Below, piece by piece: positions 1 to 6,465 of a stretch of 15,148 nucleotides of DNA. The DNA comes from Myxococcales bacterium (GTDB lineage: Bacteria > Myxococcota_A > Bradymonadia > UBA4248). Under the pieces are notes generated by a model. The model was not told the DNA's origin and did no database searches. It saw only the letters and a list, made by a program, of their open reading frames with translations. Location: NCBI GenBank assembly GCA_004554395.1, contig SFMP01000003.1, forward strand, positions 1-15,148. The letters run 5' to 3'. Each line of letters opens with the position of its first letter. The first letter of the stretch is position 1. Made by a program: the position numbers and the translations under genes.

Positions 1-105
1 ATGTCGCTAGTCGCTCCATACGGCGCTTTTGTCGCGCCTATGTCGCTAGTCGCTCCATACGGCGCTTTTGTCGCGCCTATGTCGCTTATCGCTCCATACG
101 GCGCG
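1..105. repeat. 39-bp tandem repeat (minisatellite), about 2.7 copies
   Basis: Two identical 39-bp units lie at 1-39 and 40-78. A third, diverged copy starts at 79 and loses register around 104. The third copy carries two substitutions near 87-88 and seems to have lost about 9 bp (the TTTTGTCGC of the other units), which fuses GGCGC directly to GCC. Each complete unit holds a small inverted repeat, GGCGC-ttttgtc-GCGCC. The array begins at base 1, so it probably continues outside the window. The unit length is a multiple of three and is open in plus frame 1. Confidence 0.92.
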
Positions 106-129
106 CCCGATGTGGTGTCGAAATCCTAA
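1..129 (+). CDS. Possible C-terminal tail of a 13-residue-repeat protein (5' truncated)
   Basis: Reading plus frame 1 from the window edge, the 39-bp repeat translates without stops as copies of MSLVAPYGAFVAP. The third copy becomes MSLIAPYGAPDVVSKS and ends at TAA (127-129). That stop lies in the A-run that begins the terminator hairpin at 133-161, so a gene ending here would be terminated properly. The protein identity is not recognisable: the repeat is rich in small and hydrophobic residues with a regular Pro-Tyr-Gly. No start or ribosome site is visible because the 5' side is outside the window. The minus strand is also stop-free through the repeats (GATKAPYGATSDI) but has no start codon after the upstream TAG. 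The array could equally be non-coding intergenic repeats. Confidence 0.35.
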   Translation: MSLVAPYGAFVAPMSLVAPYGAFVAPMSLIAPYGAPDVVSKS

Positions 130-132
130 AAA

Positions 133-161
133 AAAAGCCCTGAAAAACTTCCAGGGCTTTT
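133..161 (-). terminator. Rho-independent terminator of yceD-rpmF, partly bidirectional
   Basis: A perfect 10-bp stem, AAAAGCCCTG (133-142) with CAGGGCTTTT (152-161), encloses a 9-nt loop. Read on the minus strand it is followed by nine T (complement of A128-A136), a textbook terminator 20 bp after the rpmF stop. On the plus strand only four T follow, so termination of rightward transcription is plausible but weaker. Confidence 0.9.
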
Positions 162-180
162 GCGATGTCGGAAACCACCC

Positions 181-375
181 TTATTTGGAGGTGTATTCTT
201 CCACTTTGACGGCTTGCGTATTTTTGTATTTCCCGCAGCTCATGCAAGCATGGTGTGGAAGTTTGGGTTCGTGGCACTCGGGGCAAACCGAGCACTGAAC
301 CGCGGTGAGGCGATCGTTGACGGAACGGCGCATATTGGTGCGCGAGTGGCTAACGCGTTTCTTGGGTACTGCCAT
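181..375 (-). CDS. rpmF: 50S ribosomal protein L32
   Basis: This 64-residue protein begins MAVPKKRVSHSRTNMRRS, the typical L32 N-terminus. It carries the zinc-ribbon cysteines CPEC (positions 30-33) and CMSCGKY further on. L32 is a small component of the large ribosomal subunit, and the length fits the family. The start is set by AGGAG (complement of 383-387) seven bases upstream of ATG. It lies directly downstream of a DUF177 gene in the same direction, the conserved yceD-rpmF pairing. The usual next genes of that cluster (plsX, fabH) are absent: a strong terminator follows immediately. All four zinc cysteines appear present, so this is the C+ form of L32. Confidence 0.96.
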   Translation of the reverse strand: MAVPKKRVSHSRTNMRRSVNDRLTAVQCSVCPECHEPKLPHHACMSCGKYKNTQAVKVEEYTSK

Positions 376-429
376 TTTAAAACTCCTATAGAATGATGAG
401 TCTGACTCAAAGCAATGATGCTCGAAAAG

Positions 430-912
430 TCACTTATTACAGCCGCATGGGCCGAGGTTGAGATTCTTGCCGCAGGCGATGCAAATGCCCTTGCAATCGT
501 CGCTACAAATGCATTCGCCATCGATTTCGAGGTAGACGGTTTCGAGCAAAATCGCGTCGAGATCGATCGTATCGTCTTGGTAGGTGACGGTATCGAGGTC
601 GTCTTCTTCGAGGACGATTTCGTCGGCGTCGCCGACGCTCCCCGCATCGATGAGTTTGAGGACGGTATGGAGTTCGAGTTCGCGTTCGAATCGTTTGCCA
701 CAACGGTGGCACGTGAGCTCGAGATTTGCACGGATGTCGGCGTCGAGGTCGATGAACTTTGCGTGTGCAAGGAGCTTGGCATCGTACTGAATGGGGCTAA
801 GCACGGCGCATTCGTCGGCATCGTCGAAATACTCGACGAGGTCTTGGGCGGCGATTTCGCCTTGCGCGACAAACGGCTTTTTGTTGCTTATATTATTGAT
901 GTTAATCCGCAT
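430..912 (-). CDS. yceD: YceD/DUF177 family protein
   Basis: This 160-residue acidic protein has the DUF177 layout. A CHRCGKRF cysteine pair sits in the middle (around residues 68-71), followed by a run of Asp and Glu. At the C-terminus is a cluster of cysteines, CICSDDCKGICIACG and then CGC, matching the family's C-terminal signature. DUF177 proteins are nearly always encoded just upstream of rpmF and are linked to large-subunit rRNA accumulation in bacteria and chloroplasts. The exact molecular role is not settled. The gap to rpmF is 54 bp, so the two genes are probably co-transcribed. The N-terminus begins MRININNISNKK; the ribosome site is poor (AGG about nine bases upstream). A strong promoter lies about 67-95 bp upstream. 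Confidence 0.9.
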   Translation of the reverse strand: MRININNISNKKPFVAQGEIAAQDLVEYFDDADECAVLSPIQYDAKLLAHAKFIDLDADIRANLELTCHRCGKRFERELELHTVLKLIDAGSVGDADEIVLEEDDLDTVTYQDDTIDLDAILLETVYLEIDGECICSDDCKGICIACGKNLNLGPCGCNK

Positions 913-978
913 TCGACGAACCTACAAAGCACTTGCGCTTCGTTCAAGCGCAAAAAAACGCCCATCTCGGGCGGCAGG

Positions 979-1007
979 AATATAGGGATGTGCACAGTTC
1001 GTGTCAA
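979..1007 (-). promoter_or_regulatory. Sigma-70-type promoter of yceD-rpmF
   Basis: On the minus strand a perfect -35 box TTGACA (complement of 1002-1007) is followed by exactly 17 bp and a -10 box TATATT (complement of 979-984). Transcription would start near 972, giving a leader of about 60 nt before yceD. This is the best housekeeping-type promoter in the window and fits a ribosomal protein operon. Confidence 0.8.
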
Positions 1008-1066
1008 GCGTTTTGTCTTTTAGCCGTCGTGTTTCGAAATGCGGAATTGATTCCTCGTTTTGTATG

Positions 1067-1094
1067 TTGAATTTTGAAACGGGTTTGCTAAAAT
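1067..1094 (+). promoter_or_regulatory. Candidate promoter of the lipoprotein gene
   Basis: TTGAAT (1067-1072), a 16-bp spacer and TAAAAT (1089-1094) make a reasonable sigma-70-like promoter pointing right. The predicted start near 1101 leaves an unusually long leader of about 158 nt before the ATG at 1259. Together with the minus-strand promoter at 979-1007 it makes the 346-bp gap 913-1258 a divergent promoter region. Confidence 0.5.
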
Positions 1095-1203
1095 CCGTGC
1101 GATTTGTGGGGCGAGTGTCCCGTGGTTTTGCTTCGGATGGGGCTTCGACAGCATCCCTTTCGCAATGGCGTTGTTCAAAGGCTTCGTCCGAGGTGTTTAT
1201 TGG

Positions 1204-1229
1204 GTAACGCGCCTTTTGGTTGGTGCGTT
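1204..1229 (+). promoter_or_regulatory. Leader hairpin upstream of the lipoprotein gene
   Basis: TAACGCGCC and GGTGCGTTA pair over nine positions (one G-U) around an 8-nt loop, ending about 30 bases before the start codon. There is no T-run behind it, so it is not an obvious terminator. It may affect translation or mRNA stability. A similar element precedes the MATE gene at 9416-9437. Confidence 0.35.
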
Positions 1230-1258
1230 ACGCTATCGCTTGAGTAAAGGATAAGATC

Positions 1259-1765
1259 ATGAAAAAAGTGTTTCTTGGTTTGAGCATTGCTGCGTTGGTT
1301 TGTTGCTCGTTTGGTTGTAACAAAGACAAGAAGGGCTCCGAATCGGCATCTGCGGCTTCTGGTTCTTCCGAAGTCGTCAACACGATCGAAGCGAAATACC
1401 AACGCAACGATGCTTCTGCCTCCGATCCCAACACGGCGTTGCACTGCGTCTACGTCAAAGTCCAAAACAACGGTGGTGCGCTTTCGCTCTCCAAAGCCGA
1501 GGTCAAGACGAGCGGTTCGTGCAATTGGGCCGATCTCCAAGGTAAAGCTGCCAGCGCTGGCATGATGTCGGCCGATGCCTCGGCTCAAATCGTCAACATG
1601 GTCGCCTCCGATACGACGCTTCCCGCCAACGTCCGCGAAAAATGGGATTGCACCGCCATCAACATCACGACGAACGTTCGTCGCGTTGGCGTCCAAGATT
1701 GCCTCGATAACAACGGCATCGCCAATGGCATGGGCAAATCGATCGCCGGTATGCTCGGTCTCTAA
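1259..1765 (+). CDS. Small outer-membrane-type lipoprotein of unknown function
   Basis: This 168-residue protein starts MKKVFLGLSIAALVCCSFGC. That is a charged tip, a hydrophobic stretch and a lipobox-like SFGC with the modifiable Cys at residue 20. A low-complexity Ser/Ala/Lys linker follows (about 22-40), as is common for surface-tethered lipoproteins. The mature part has four more cysteines (in HCVYV, GSCNW, WDCTA and QDCLD) that could make two disulfides, and it ends in a Gly/Met-rich tail. The ribosome site AAAGGA lies nine to ten bases upstream of ATG. It is monocistronic: promoter in front, T-rich sequence and terminators behind. I do not recognise the family. Lipidation and export are inferred from the signal; no enzymatic motif is visible. 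Confidence 0.82.
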   Translation: MKKVFLGLSIAALVCCSFGCNKDKKGSESASAASGSSEVVNTIEAKYQRNDASASDPNTALHCVYVKVQNNGGALSLSKAEVKTSGSCNWADLQGKAASAGMMSADASAQIVNMVASDTTLPANVREKWDCTAINITTNVRRVGVQDCLDNNGIANGMGKSIAGMLGL

Positions 1766-1803
1766 TTTGTTCTTTTTTTCTTTGTAGATGATCGTTTTTC
1801 ATC

Positions 1804-1890
1804 TATAATGGTTTTTAGCCATGCACTTGATCCATGTGGCGTATGGCTGACTCCGCCCGCTGTGTTGATCCCACGGCGGGTTTTTTTTTT
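1804..1890 (+). ncRNA. Candidate small RNA (promoter to strong terminator)
   Basis: A consensus -10 box TATAAT lies at 1804-1809 with a weak -35 (TTTGTA, 1781-1786) 17 bp upstream, so transcription could start near 1816. The transcript would end at the terminator 1856-1890, giving about 75 nt. The leader part (1817-1845) has short self-complementary pieces (GCCA with TGGC). No convincing reading frame with a ribosome site fits between promoter and terminator. Alternatively the terminator simply serves the lipoprotein mRNA by read-through. Confidence 0.35.
1856..1890 (+). terminator. Strong rho-independent terminator
   Basis: CCCGCTGTG (1856-1864) pairs with CACGGCGGG (1872-1880) over nine positions, one of them G-U, around a 7-nt loop. 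Ten T follow (1881-1890). It ends either the lipoprotein mRNA, whose stop is 90 bp upstream, or a separate small RNA. The rest of the gap (1891-2147) holds no gene that I can support. Confidence 0.9.
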
Positions 1891-2147
1891 GTTCTGCGCT
1901 CTAGTCGAATCCTCGACGATTGAGCCGTTGATGTGCAGAAATCGAGCAAAAGCCGTCTTTTTTCGCTCCGTGCCCCGGTCGATCAGGGTGTGTCGCATTC
2001 GATGTCTTTGGGCTCCGAAAAATTATGTAAATGCGATCGAATGTGATAAAGACTCTGCCAGATTGGCGTCGCAATGGGGGCGGCTGGCGCAAAGAGATAT
2101 GAGCAATATCGCGTCTTTGATGCGAATTCCCTAGAGGTGTCTGAAAA

Positions 2148-3239
2148 GTGAGTCGGCGCAATATCAAGAGTATCGTAGTATTGTGGTTTATGGCGTTTGT
2201 CGTCTGCTTGACGATGAGTTTTGGGCAATCCGACGCCTTTGCAGCTCCGAAGAAAAAGCCGAAGACTTCGAATGCCAAACAGACGATTACATATGTCGTC
2301 GCCAAGGGCGATAGCGTCGATAAGATCGCTCGCAAATACGAAGTTCGCACCGACGATATTGCGCGTTGGAACAATTTGGCCGACGTTTCGCGCATACGAA
2401 TTGGGCAGAAACTGCGCATCCGCGTCCCTAAAGGGACGGTGATCGAGTCTCCGGCAGGCAAAAAAGGGGCTCCCGTCATTACCCAAAACGTCAATTACGT
2501 CGTGAAAAAGGGCGATAATTTGGGCAAGATTGCCCGAAAAACGGGCGTATCGATCGAAGAGCTCAAGAAAAATAACAAGGCATTGCGCAAGAATCCCGAC
2601 AGATTGCGCGTTGGGCAGACGATCGTCTTGCGCGTTCAAAAGTTCGACGGCGCCACGGGCGTATCGCGAGGTTTGGCAAACAACGGATCGCTGAGCGGTG
2701 GAATTCAATTGCCTGCTGGCGCGGGTTATGTCGTGCGCAATCCAAAGCGCAGCTACGGCACATCGCTTTCGGTCGGCCTCATCATCGATGCCATGAGCGC
2801 ATACGCGGCAAAATATCCCAAAGCACCGCGATTCGCCATCGGCGATTTATCGGTCGAACATGGCGGCAAGCTCATTCCGCACCTTTCGCACCAATCGGGG
2901 CGCGACGTCGATATCAGCTATATCAATAGCAATCTCAAAGAGTTCGTCGGCTTCTCGAAGATGAACGCTTCGAATTTCGACGTCGATAAAAACTGGTTCG
3001 TCATCGAGTACTTCCTCAAGACGAAAAAAGTCCAATACATCTTCGTCGATTACGATTTGCAAAAACTCCTCTACGATCACGCCAAGAAGAAGGGTTACAC
3101 CGATGCCCAGCTCCGCACGATGATCCAATATCCCAATGGGAAGAAGAGCTATAGTGCCATTGTGCGCCACGCAAAAGGGCATGCCGATCATTTTCACGTG
3201 CGCTTCGTATGCGCGAGTACCGATAAAGACTGCCATTAG
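2148..3239 (+). CDS. LysM-containing MepA-type (M74) murein endopeptidase
   Basis: This 363-residue exported protein has a signal peptide (about 1-32, ending SDAFA before APKKK) and two LysM modules (about 46-95 and 115-165, each YVV-KGD-KIARK and an IGQ/VGQ repeat end). A metallopeptidase domain of the penicillin-insensitive murein endopeptidase family spans about 200-363. Zinc-site residues of the family are visible: H248 and D255 in SHQSGRDVDI, and H345, H348 and H350 in GHADHFHV. The family cleaves D-Ala-meso-DAP cross-links; LysM modules hold such enzymes on glycan strands. E. coli MepA lacks LysM, so the fusion is a lineage variant. The start is GTG at 2148 with AGAGG ten bases upstream. 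A later in-frame ATG (residue 15) would cut the signal peptide. Confidence 0.88.
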   Translation: MSRRNIKSIVVLWFMAFVVCLTMSFGQSDAFAAPKKKPKTSNAKQTITYVVAKGDSVDKIARKYEVRTDDIARWNNLADVSRIRIGQKLRIRVPKGTVIESPAGKKGAPVITQNVNYVVKKGDNLGKIARKTGVSIEELKKNNKALRKNPDRLRVGQTIVLRVQKFDGATGVSRGLANNGSLSGGIQLPAGAGYVVRNPKRSYGTSLSVGLIIDAMSAYAAKYPKAPRFAIGDLSVEHGGKLIPHLSHQSGRDVDISYINSNLKEFVGFSKMNASNFDVDKNWFVIEYFLKTKKVQYIFVDYDLQKLLYDHAKKKGYTDAQLRTMIQYPNGKKSYSAIVRHAKGHADHFHVRFVCASTDKDCH

Positions 3240-3252
3240 ACAAAGTAGAATC

Positions 3253-3278
3253 CCCGCCCTTCAGGGCGGGATTTTTTT
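3253..3278 (+). terminator. Rho-independent terminator of the endopeptidase gene
   Basis: A perfect 7-bp GC stem, CCCGCCC (3253-3259) with GGGCGGG (3264-3270), has a TTCA tetraloop and is followed by A and seven T (3272-3278). It sits 14 bp after the stop codon. Confidence 0.93.
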
Positions 3279-3309
3279 GCGTGGTCTGCGCGGGCGGGCG
3301 TCTTTGAGC

Positions 3310-3978
3310 TTATCGACCCTTGTTGTACTTATTCCAGAACTTTTCGTTCCTTTGTCCCGATGGCTCGCCCAATGTCATCGTCAAAAAATTGCGCGCCAAT
3401 CGCGTATACCACTCGCCACCGCATATTTTGAGCCCTTCGAGCCCGCCATTTTTGGCACCCGAATACACGCCGACCCATTGCGGGCGGATATCGAGGCAAA
3501 CGCCATATTCGCGCCCTAACTGGATATAACCTTGAATGTGGAAATCCGACGGCGAAATCACGCTAGCTAGAGCTTTGAACGGATTGATATGCCGTTGCGT
3601 CGAAAGCCAATACGCCGTGACGGCTCCCGTTCGATCGGCGCCATGGAGACAGTGCAGATAAACCGAATGCTCGGGCGCCGTGCGCATGACGTCGATGATT
3701 TCATCGATGCGCAAAAGTCGCGTGCGAAGCGGAAAACTGTACAGCTTGATTCCGAGTTTTTTGGCTCGCTTTTGGACTTCGGGCGGAAGTCGGTGCAAAC
3801 TCACGATCGTCGATATGCCGAGTGTTTTGAATTCGTCGAGATCGTCGACATCGGGCATGGCACCGACAAAAAACGTATCGACATTGCGGAAATTGCGTGG
3901 CAATGCCTCCGCCACTGGCGCTCCCGAGAACAGCAACGTCAAAACCAACATCGATTTCGTTATCCAACGCGGCATCAT
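3310..3978 (-). CDS. Exported dual-specificity/tyrosine phosphatase-like protein
   Basis: This 222-residue protein has an N-terminal signal peptide (about 1-26, hydrophobic LVLTLLFSGAPVAEA). A cysteine-phosphatase domain carries the P-loop HCLHGADRTG: H109, C110 nucleophile and R116, matching HCxxGxxR. Upstream, FFVGAMPDVDDLDEFKTLGI fits the start of DSP-like folds. Such enzymes hydrolyse phospho-Tyr/Ser/Thr or other phosphoesters through a Cys-phosphate intermediate. I see no clear general-acid Asp in the region before the P-loop (PLRTRLLR), which is a possible oddity. Two adjacent ATGs exist at 3978 and 3975. The ribosome site AGGTGA (complement of 3983-3988) is better spaced for the second (7 nt). 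The gene converges with the endopeptidase gene. The substrate is unknown. Confidence 0.83.
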   Translation of the reverse strand: MMPRWITKSMLVLTLLFSGAPVAEALPRNFRNVDTFFVGAMPDVDDLDEFKTLGISTIVSLHRLPPEVQKRAKKLGIKLYSFPLRTRLLRIDEIIDVMRTAPEHSVYLHCLHGADRTGAVTAYWLSTQRHINPFKALASVISPSDFHIQGYIQLGREYGVCLDIRPQWVGVYSGAKNGGLEGLKICGGEWYTRLARNFLTMTLGEPSGQRNEKFWNKYNKGR

Positions 3979-4059
3979 TCGATCACCTCACATTCGCACT
4001 GCCATGTGCGATCGCCTCTATATGCGGAGGATGCGTCGAAAATGCAAATAAAATGCGCA

Positions 4060-4092
4060 AGCCCCGTTTCCGATCTCGTCGGAGAACGGGCT
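4060..4092 (-). terminator. Hairpin after the L,D-transpeptidase gene (probable terminator)
   Basis: On the minus strand AGCCCGTT pairs with AACGGGGCT (one bulged G), and inside it TCCGA pairs with TCGGA around a 5-nt loop. The hairpin lies 38 bp after the stop of the L,D-transpeptidase gene and before the phosphatase start. The T-tract behind it is broken, so termination may be partial, leaving open read-through into the phosphatase gene. Confidence 0.5.
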
Positions 4093-4130
4093 GGAAGCGG
4101 ATAGATCGAGATATCGGGGCGGCAAGCCAG

Positions 4131-6062
4131 TTAATTCTTCGGCCGGGGTAACTTTTTGGGCACGACTTTCCCGAGTCGAATGGCGTCGTATTCATAGGCA
4201 TCGCTCAAAAAGGCGACGACGCCCGAATCGTCGACGCGAGCGTTGATATAGACGACATCGATATCGACGGGATGTTTCAGATCGATAGGCGTTTGCTCGG
4301 GCGGATCGGCATGCAATATTTCGTCGACCTTCTTCTTATCCCATTGCCCGTCGTAGGTGAGCAATAATTCGGCAAATTTGAGCGGATCTTGTACGCGCAT
4401 ACAGCCATGCGAAAGCGCCCGCGTCGCATTCTTAAACGCAGCTTTTGCCGGCGTATCGTGCAAATACGTATTGTGTGGGTTCGGATACATGAATTTGACC
4501 TTCCCCAAACTATTCTTCGGATTCGGCAATTCGCGCACGTAATACAGCTTTGGATTGTCTTTATTCACCTCTTCGTAGTTGTTTTCTGCGTAGTAGTTGG
4601 GATTCGTAGCGAGGTGGGGTTCGAGCTCTTCGATGCGAATGCGTGGCGGGACATTCCAATAGGGATGGAAGATGATTTCGTTGATCTTCGACGTCTGTAG
4701 CGGCGTGCGATTTGGATAAATCGGGTAGAGCGTTTCGGGATCGGGCACGGGCTGTTTTGTCACTGGGTCGCGCTGCATCTTATTGTTGCCGACGATGATC
4801 TTGTGGCGTGCCACGCGCTTTTTATCGCGCCATACTTCGACGTGAAAATCGGGAACGTTGACTTTTACATAGTAATAGAGCGATCCAATCGGTTGCTCTC
4901 GGTACTTTTGCAAAGCCAAATCGATCGTTTCGAGCCGAGTTTCTGGGCCAATCGCCATATTTCTAAACAAAACGGCATCGACGAGTTTTTTATCCGACAA
5001 CTGGTGGACATCTCGGTACGTTGCAACGGCTTTTTGGACACTTTCATCGAAGACGTTCGATTCGGTATCGTCGATGGCATAGCCTTCAGCGGCGAGCCGT
5101 GCGCGAAGCGACGGCACGTAGTCGTATGATTGCCCAATGACGGGGGCTTTGGGCGTTTTGGGGGCTTGAACCTTGGGCCAGCCGCCCTGCGATATCGCCT
5201 CGGTATAGATATGGCGCGCTTGGCGCAACAGGGCATATTGCGGATCGGGCGGCGTAATCCGATCGAATGCCGCATCGATTCCGCGTTGTATCATGTCTTT
5301 TACAAACGCTTGCTTGCGAATCGAAACGATAGCTTCGTCCGAGACGTATTTGCGGAATCTGTCGAAAGTATAATCGTTCGACGGATACGATAAGCGCAAC
5401 TGCGATGCCCACGCCGTCAATTCACACGTCAACATCGATTCGAGCTTCGCTTCTCGTTCTGCCGTTTTGTGCAATGCCGCGCTTTGTTTTTGGGCATGTT
5501 TGCAGTAGCGCGGCAAGACCTTTTCGCAGTCGGATCCCTTGAGCAAGGCGACGAATTGCGCTTTCGCGTCGGGGGCTTCGGCGTCGAATTGAATTTGTTT
5601 GAGCGCTTTTTCGAGCGTTGCCGCATCTTCGGGTAACCAGCTAAAGGCCACCGTTGGCTCGCGTTCTGCAACCGATTCCAATAGCGTTTCGATTTCGCCC
5701 ATTTGCGCAGGCGTATACGTCGTTCCATGCGTCGGTATTTCGCGCAGTCGATTGACGGCTTTTTCGAAATCGCTCGCGTCGATAATCGTCTCTGCGCCCG
5801 AATCTTTCACGGCTTTGCGCACGTCTTCATCGCTACACCATCGATCAAATTCACTCGAATCGGCAGCTTGTGACTTGAAATGATTGAGCTTTTTCAAGAC
5901 GTCTTCGTCCGATTGTACGCTCTGAATCCACGTCTGAAGCGACGAAGGTCGCGTGTCGATCGACGATGTCTTCGATTCCGTCGCAGAATCCGTTTTACCC
6001 GTACAACCCGATAAGAGAACGACGAAGCAGGCAATGGTCAATGGTGAAGCTCTATGGATCAT
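4131..6062 (-). CDS. L,D-transpeptidase (YkuD domain) lipoprotein with peptidoglycan-binding domain
   Basis: The 643-residue protein starts at the ATG complementary to 6060-6062, which gives a lipoprotein signal (ACFVVLLSGC, lipidated C20). An upstream in-frame extension to 6218 overlaps the preceding gene and is basic and non-hydrophobic, so I reject it. Residues about 40-300 are helical with no recognised domain. Residues about 315-370 resemble a PG_binding_1 module. Residues about 395-560 are the YkuD catalytic domain with H535 (HDTP) and SHGCMRV (H552, C554 nucleophile), plus a long insertion around 430-520 as in YcbB/LdtD types. The family makes 3-3 cross-links in peptidoglycan or attaches lipoproteins to it, and is carbapenem- but not ampicillin-sensitive. 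It starts 25 bp after the small gene upstream: likely an operon. Confidence 0.88.
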   Translation of the reverse strand: MIHRASPLTIACFVVLLSGCTGKTDSATESKTSSIDTRPSSLQTWIQSVQSDEDVLKKLNHFKSQAADSSEFDRWCSDEDVRKAVKDSGAETIIDASDFEKAVNRLREIPTHGTTYTPAQMGEIETLLESVAEREPTVAFSWLPEDAATLEKALKQIQFDAEAPDAKAQFVALLKGSDCEKVLPRYCKHAQKQSAALHKTAEREAKLESMLTCELTAWASQLRLSYPSNDYTFDRFRKYVSDEAIVSIRKQAFVKDMIQRGIDAAFDRITPPDPQYALLRQARHIYTEAISQGGWPKVQAPKTPKAPVIGQSYDYVPSLRARLAAEGYAIDDTESNVFDESVQKAVATYRDVHQLSDKKLVDAVLFRNMAIGPETRLETIDLALQKYREQPIGSLYYYVKVNVPDFHVEVWRDKKRVARHKIIVGNNKMQRDPVTKQPVPDPETLYPIYPNRTPLQTSKINEIIFHPYWNVPPRIRIEELEPHLATNPNYYAENNYEEVNKDNPKLYYVRELPNPKNSLGKVKFMYPNPHNTYLHDTPAKAAFKNATRALSHGCMRVQDPLKFAELLLTYDGQWDKKKVDEILHADPPEQTPIDLKHPVDIDVVYINARVDDSGVVAFLSDAYEYDAIRLGKVVPKKLPRPKN

Positions 6063-6087
6063 GGTGTGTTTACTCTCTCGTGATTCT

Positions 6088-6411
6088 CTATTCTTCGTCG
6101 TTGAGTCCGTCGCCGGCAAATTGCCCCGACGCAATCCAATCTTGGAACGCATCGATGATTTGCTGTGCCTGCTTTGCCGAAGAAAACTTGAACTTCGATT
6201 GCGAACGATATTCGCCATTCTTTTTCTGAAATCTCTCGACGCGAGCTTTGGGCGCGCCCCAGCACGATTTCTTCCGATCCCATTCCGTATAGAGAAACAA
6301 AATCGTCGTCCAAGCCCCTCGACTCAATACGATTTTGTCGAGTTGCTTTACGATTTGATCGCCGTTTTCATCGGTATAATCGATGCAAATATCGTCAATT
6401 GTCGATGCCAT
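6088..6411 (-). CDS. Conserved small cytoplasmic protein of unknown function
   Basis: This 107-residue soluble protein has no signal peptide. It begins MASTIDDICIDYTDENGDQ, has a central block (VLSRGAWTTILFLYTEWDRKK, then GAPKARVERFQKKNGEY) and a helical C-terminus with AQQIIDAFQDW. From memory, proteins with a similar 'LSRGAW-T-LFLY - GAPKA - RFQK' pattern occur in delta-proteobacteria/Myxococcota, but their role is unknown to me. It lies 54 bp after the amidase and 25 bp before the L,D-transpeptidase on the same strand, so it is probably co-transcribed with cell-wall genes. The high charge of the middle part would suit nucleic-acid or protein binding; no function can be assigned. Confidence 0.78.
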   Translation of the reverse strand: MASTIDDICIDYTDENGDQIVKQLDKIVLSRGAWTTILFLYTEWDRKKSCWGAPKARVERFQKKNGEYRSQSKFKFSSAKQAQQIIDAFQDWIASGQFAGDGLNDEE

Positions 6412-6465
6412 AGCCTATACCCTTTATATATCCTTATATCCAATTTCCCACGCTCCCCACAATGT

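Noticed and set aside
1..105. CRISPR array at the left edge
   Set aside because: The 39-bp units are directly adjacent without unique spacers and no cas gene is present.
240..872. A 210-codon open frame on the minus strand across rpmF and yceD
   Set aside because: It overlaps two well-supported genes out of frame; the translation is low-complexity Ser/Thr/Pro, typical of a shadow frame.
415..1023. A 202-codon plus-strand frame opposite yceD
   Set aside because: Antisense to a recognised DUF177 gene, acidic low-complexity product, no ribosome site.
1175..1696. A 173-codon minus-strand frame opposite the lipoprotein gene
   Set aside because: Opposite a gene with a clear signal peptide and ribosome site; the product shows no family features.
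1808..2134. A 108-codon plus-strand frame between the lipoprotein and endopeptidase genes
   Set aside because: It runs straight through a strong rho-independent terminator (1856-1890), has no ribosome site and no recognisable domain.
6063..6218. N-terminal extension of the L,D-transpeptidase to a start at 6218
   Set aside because: It overlaps the preceding gene, is basic and non-hydrophobic, and would bury the lipoprotein signal.
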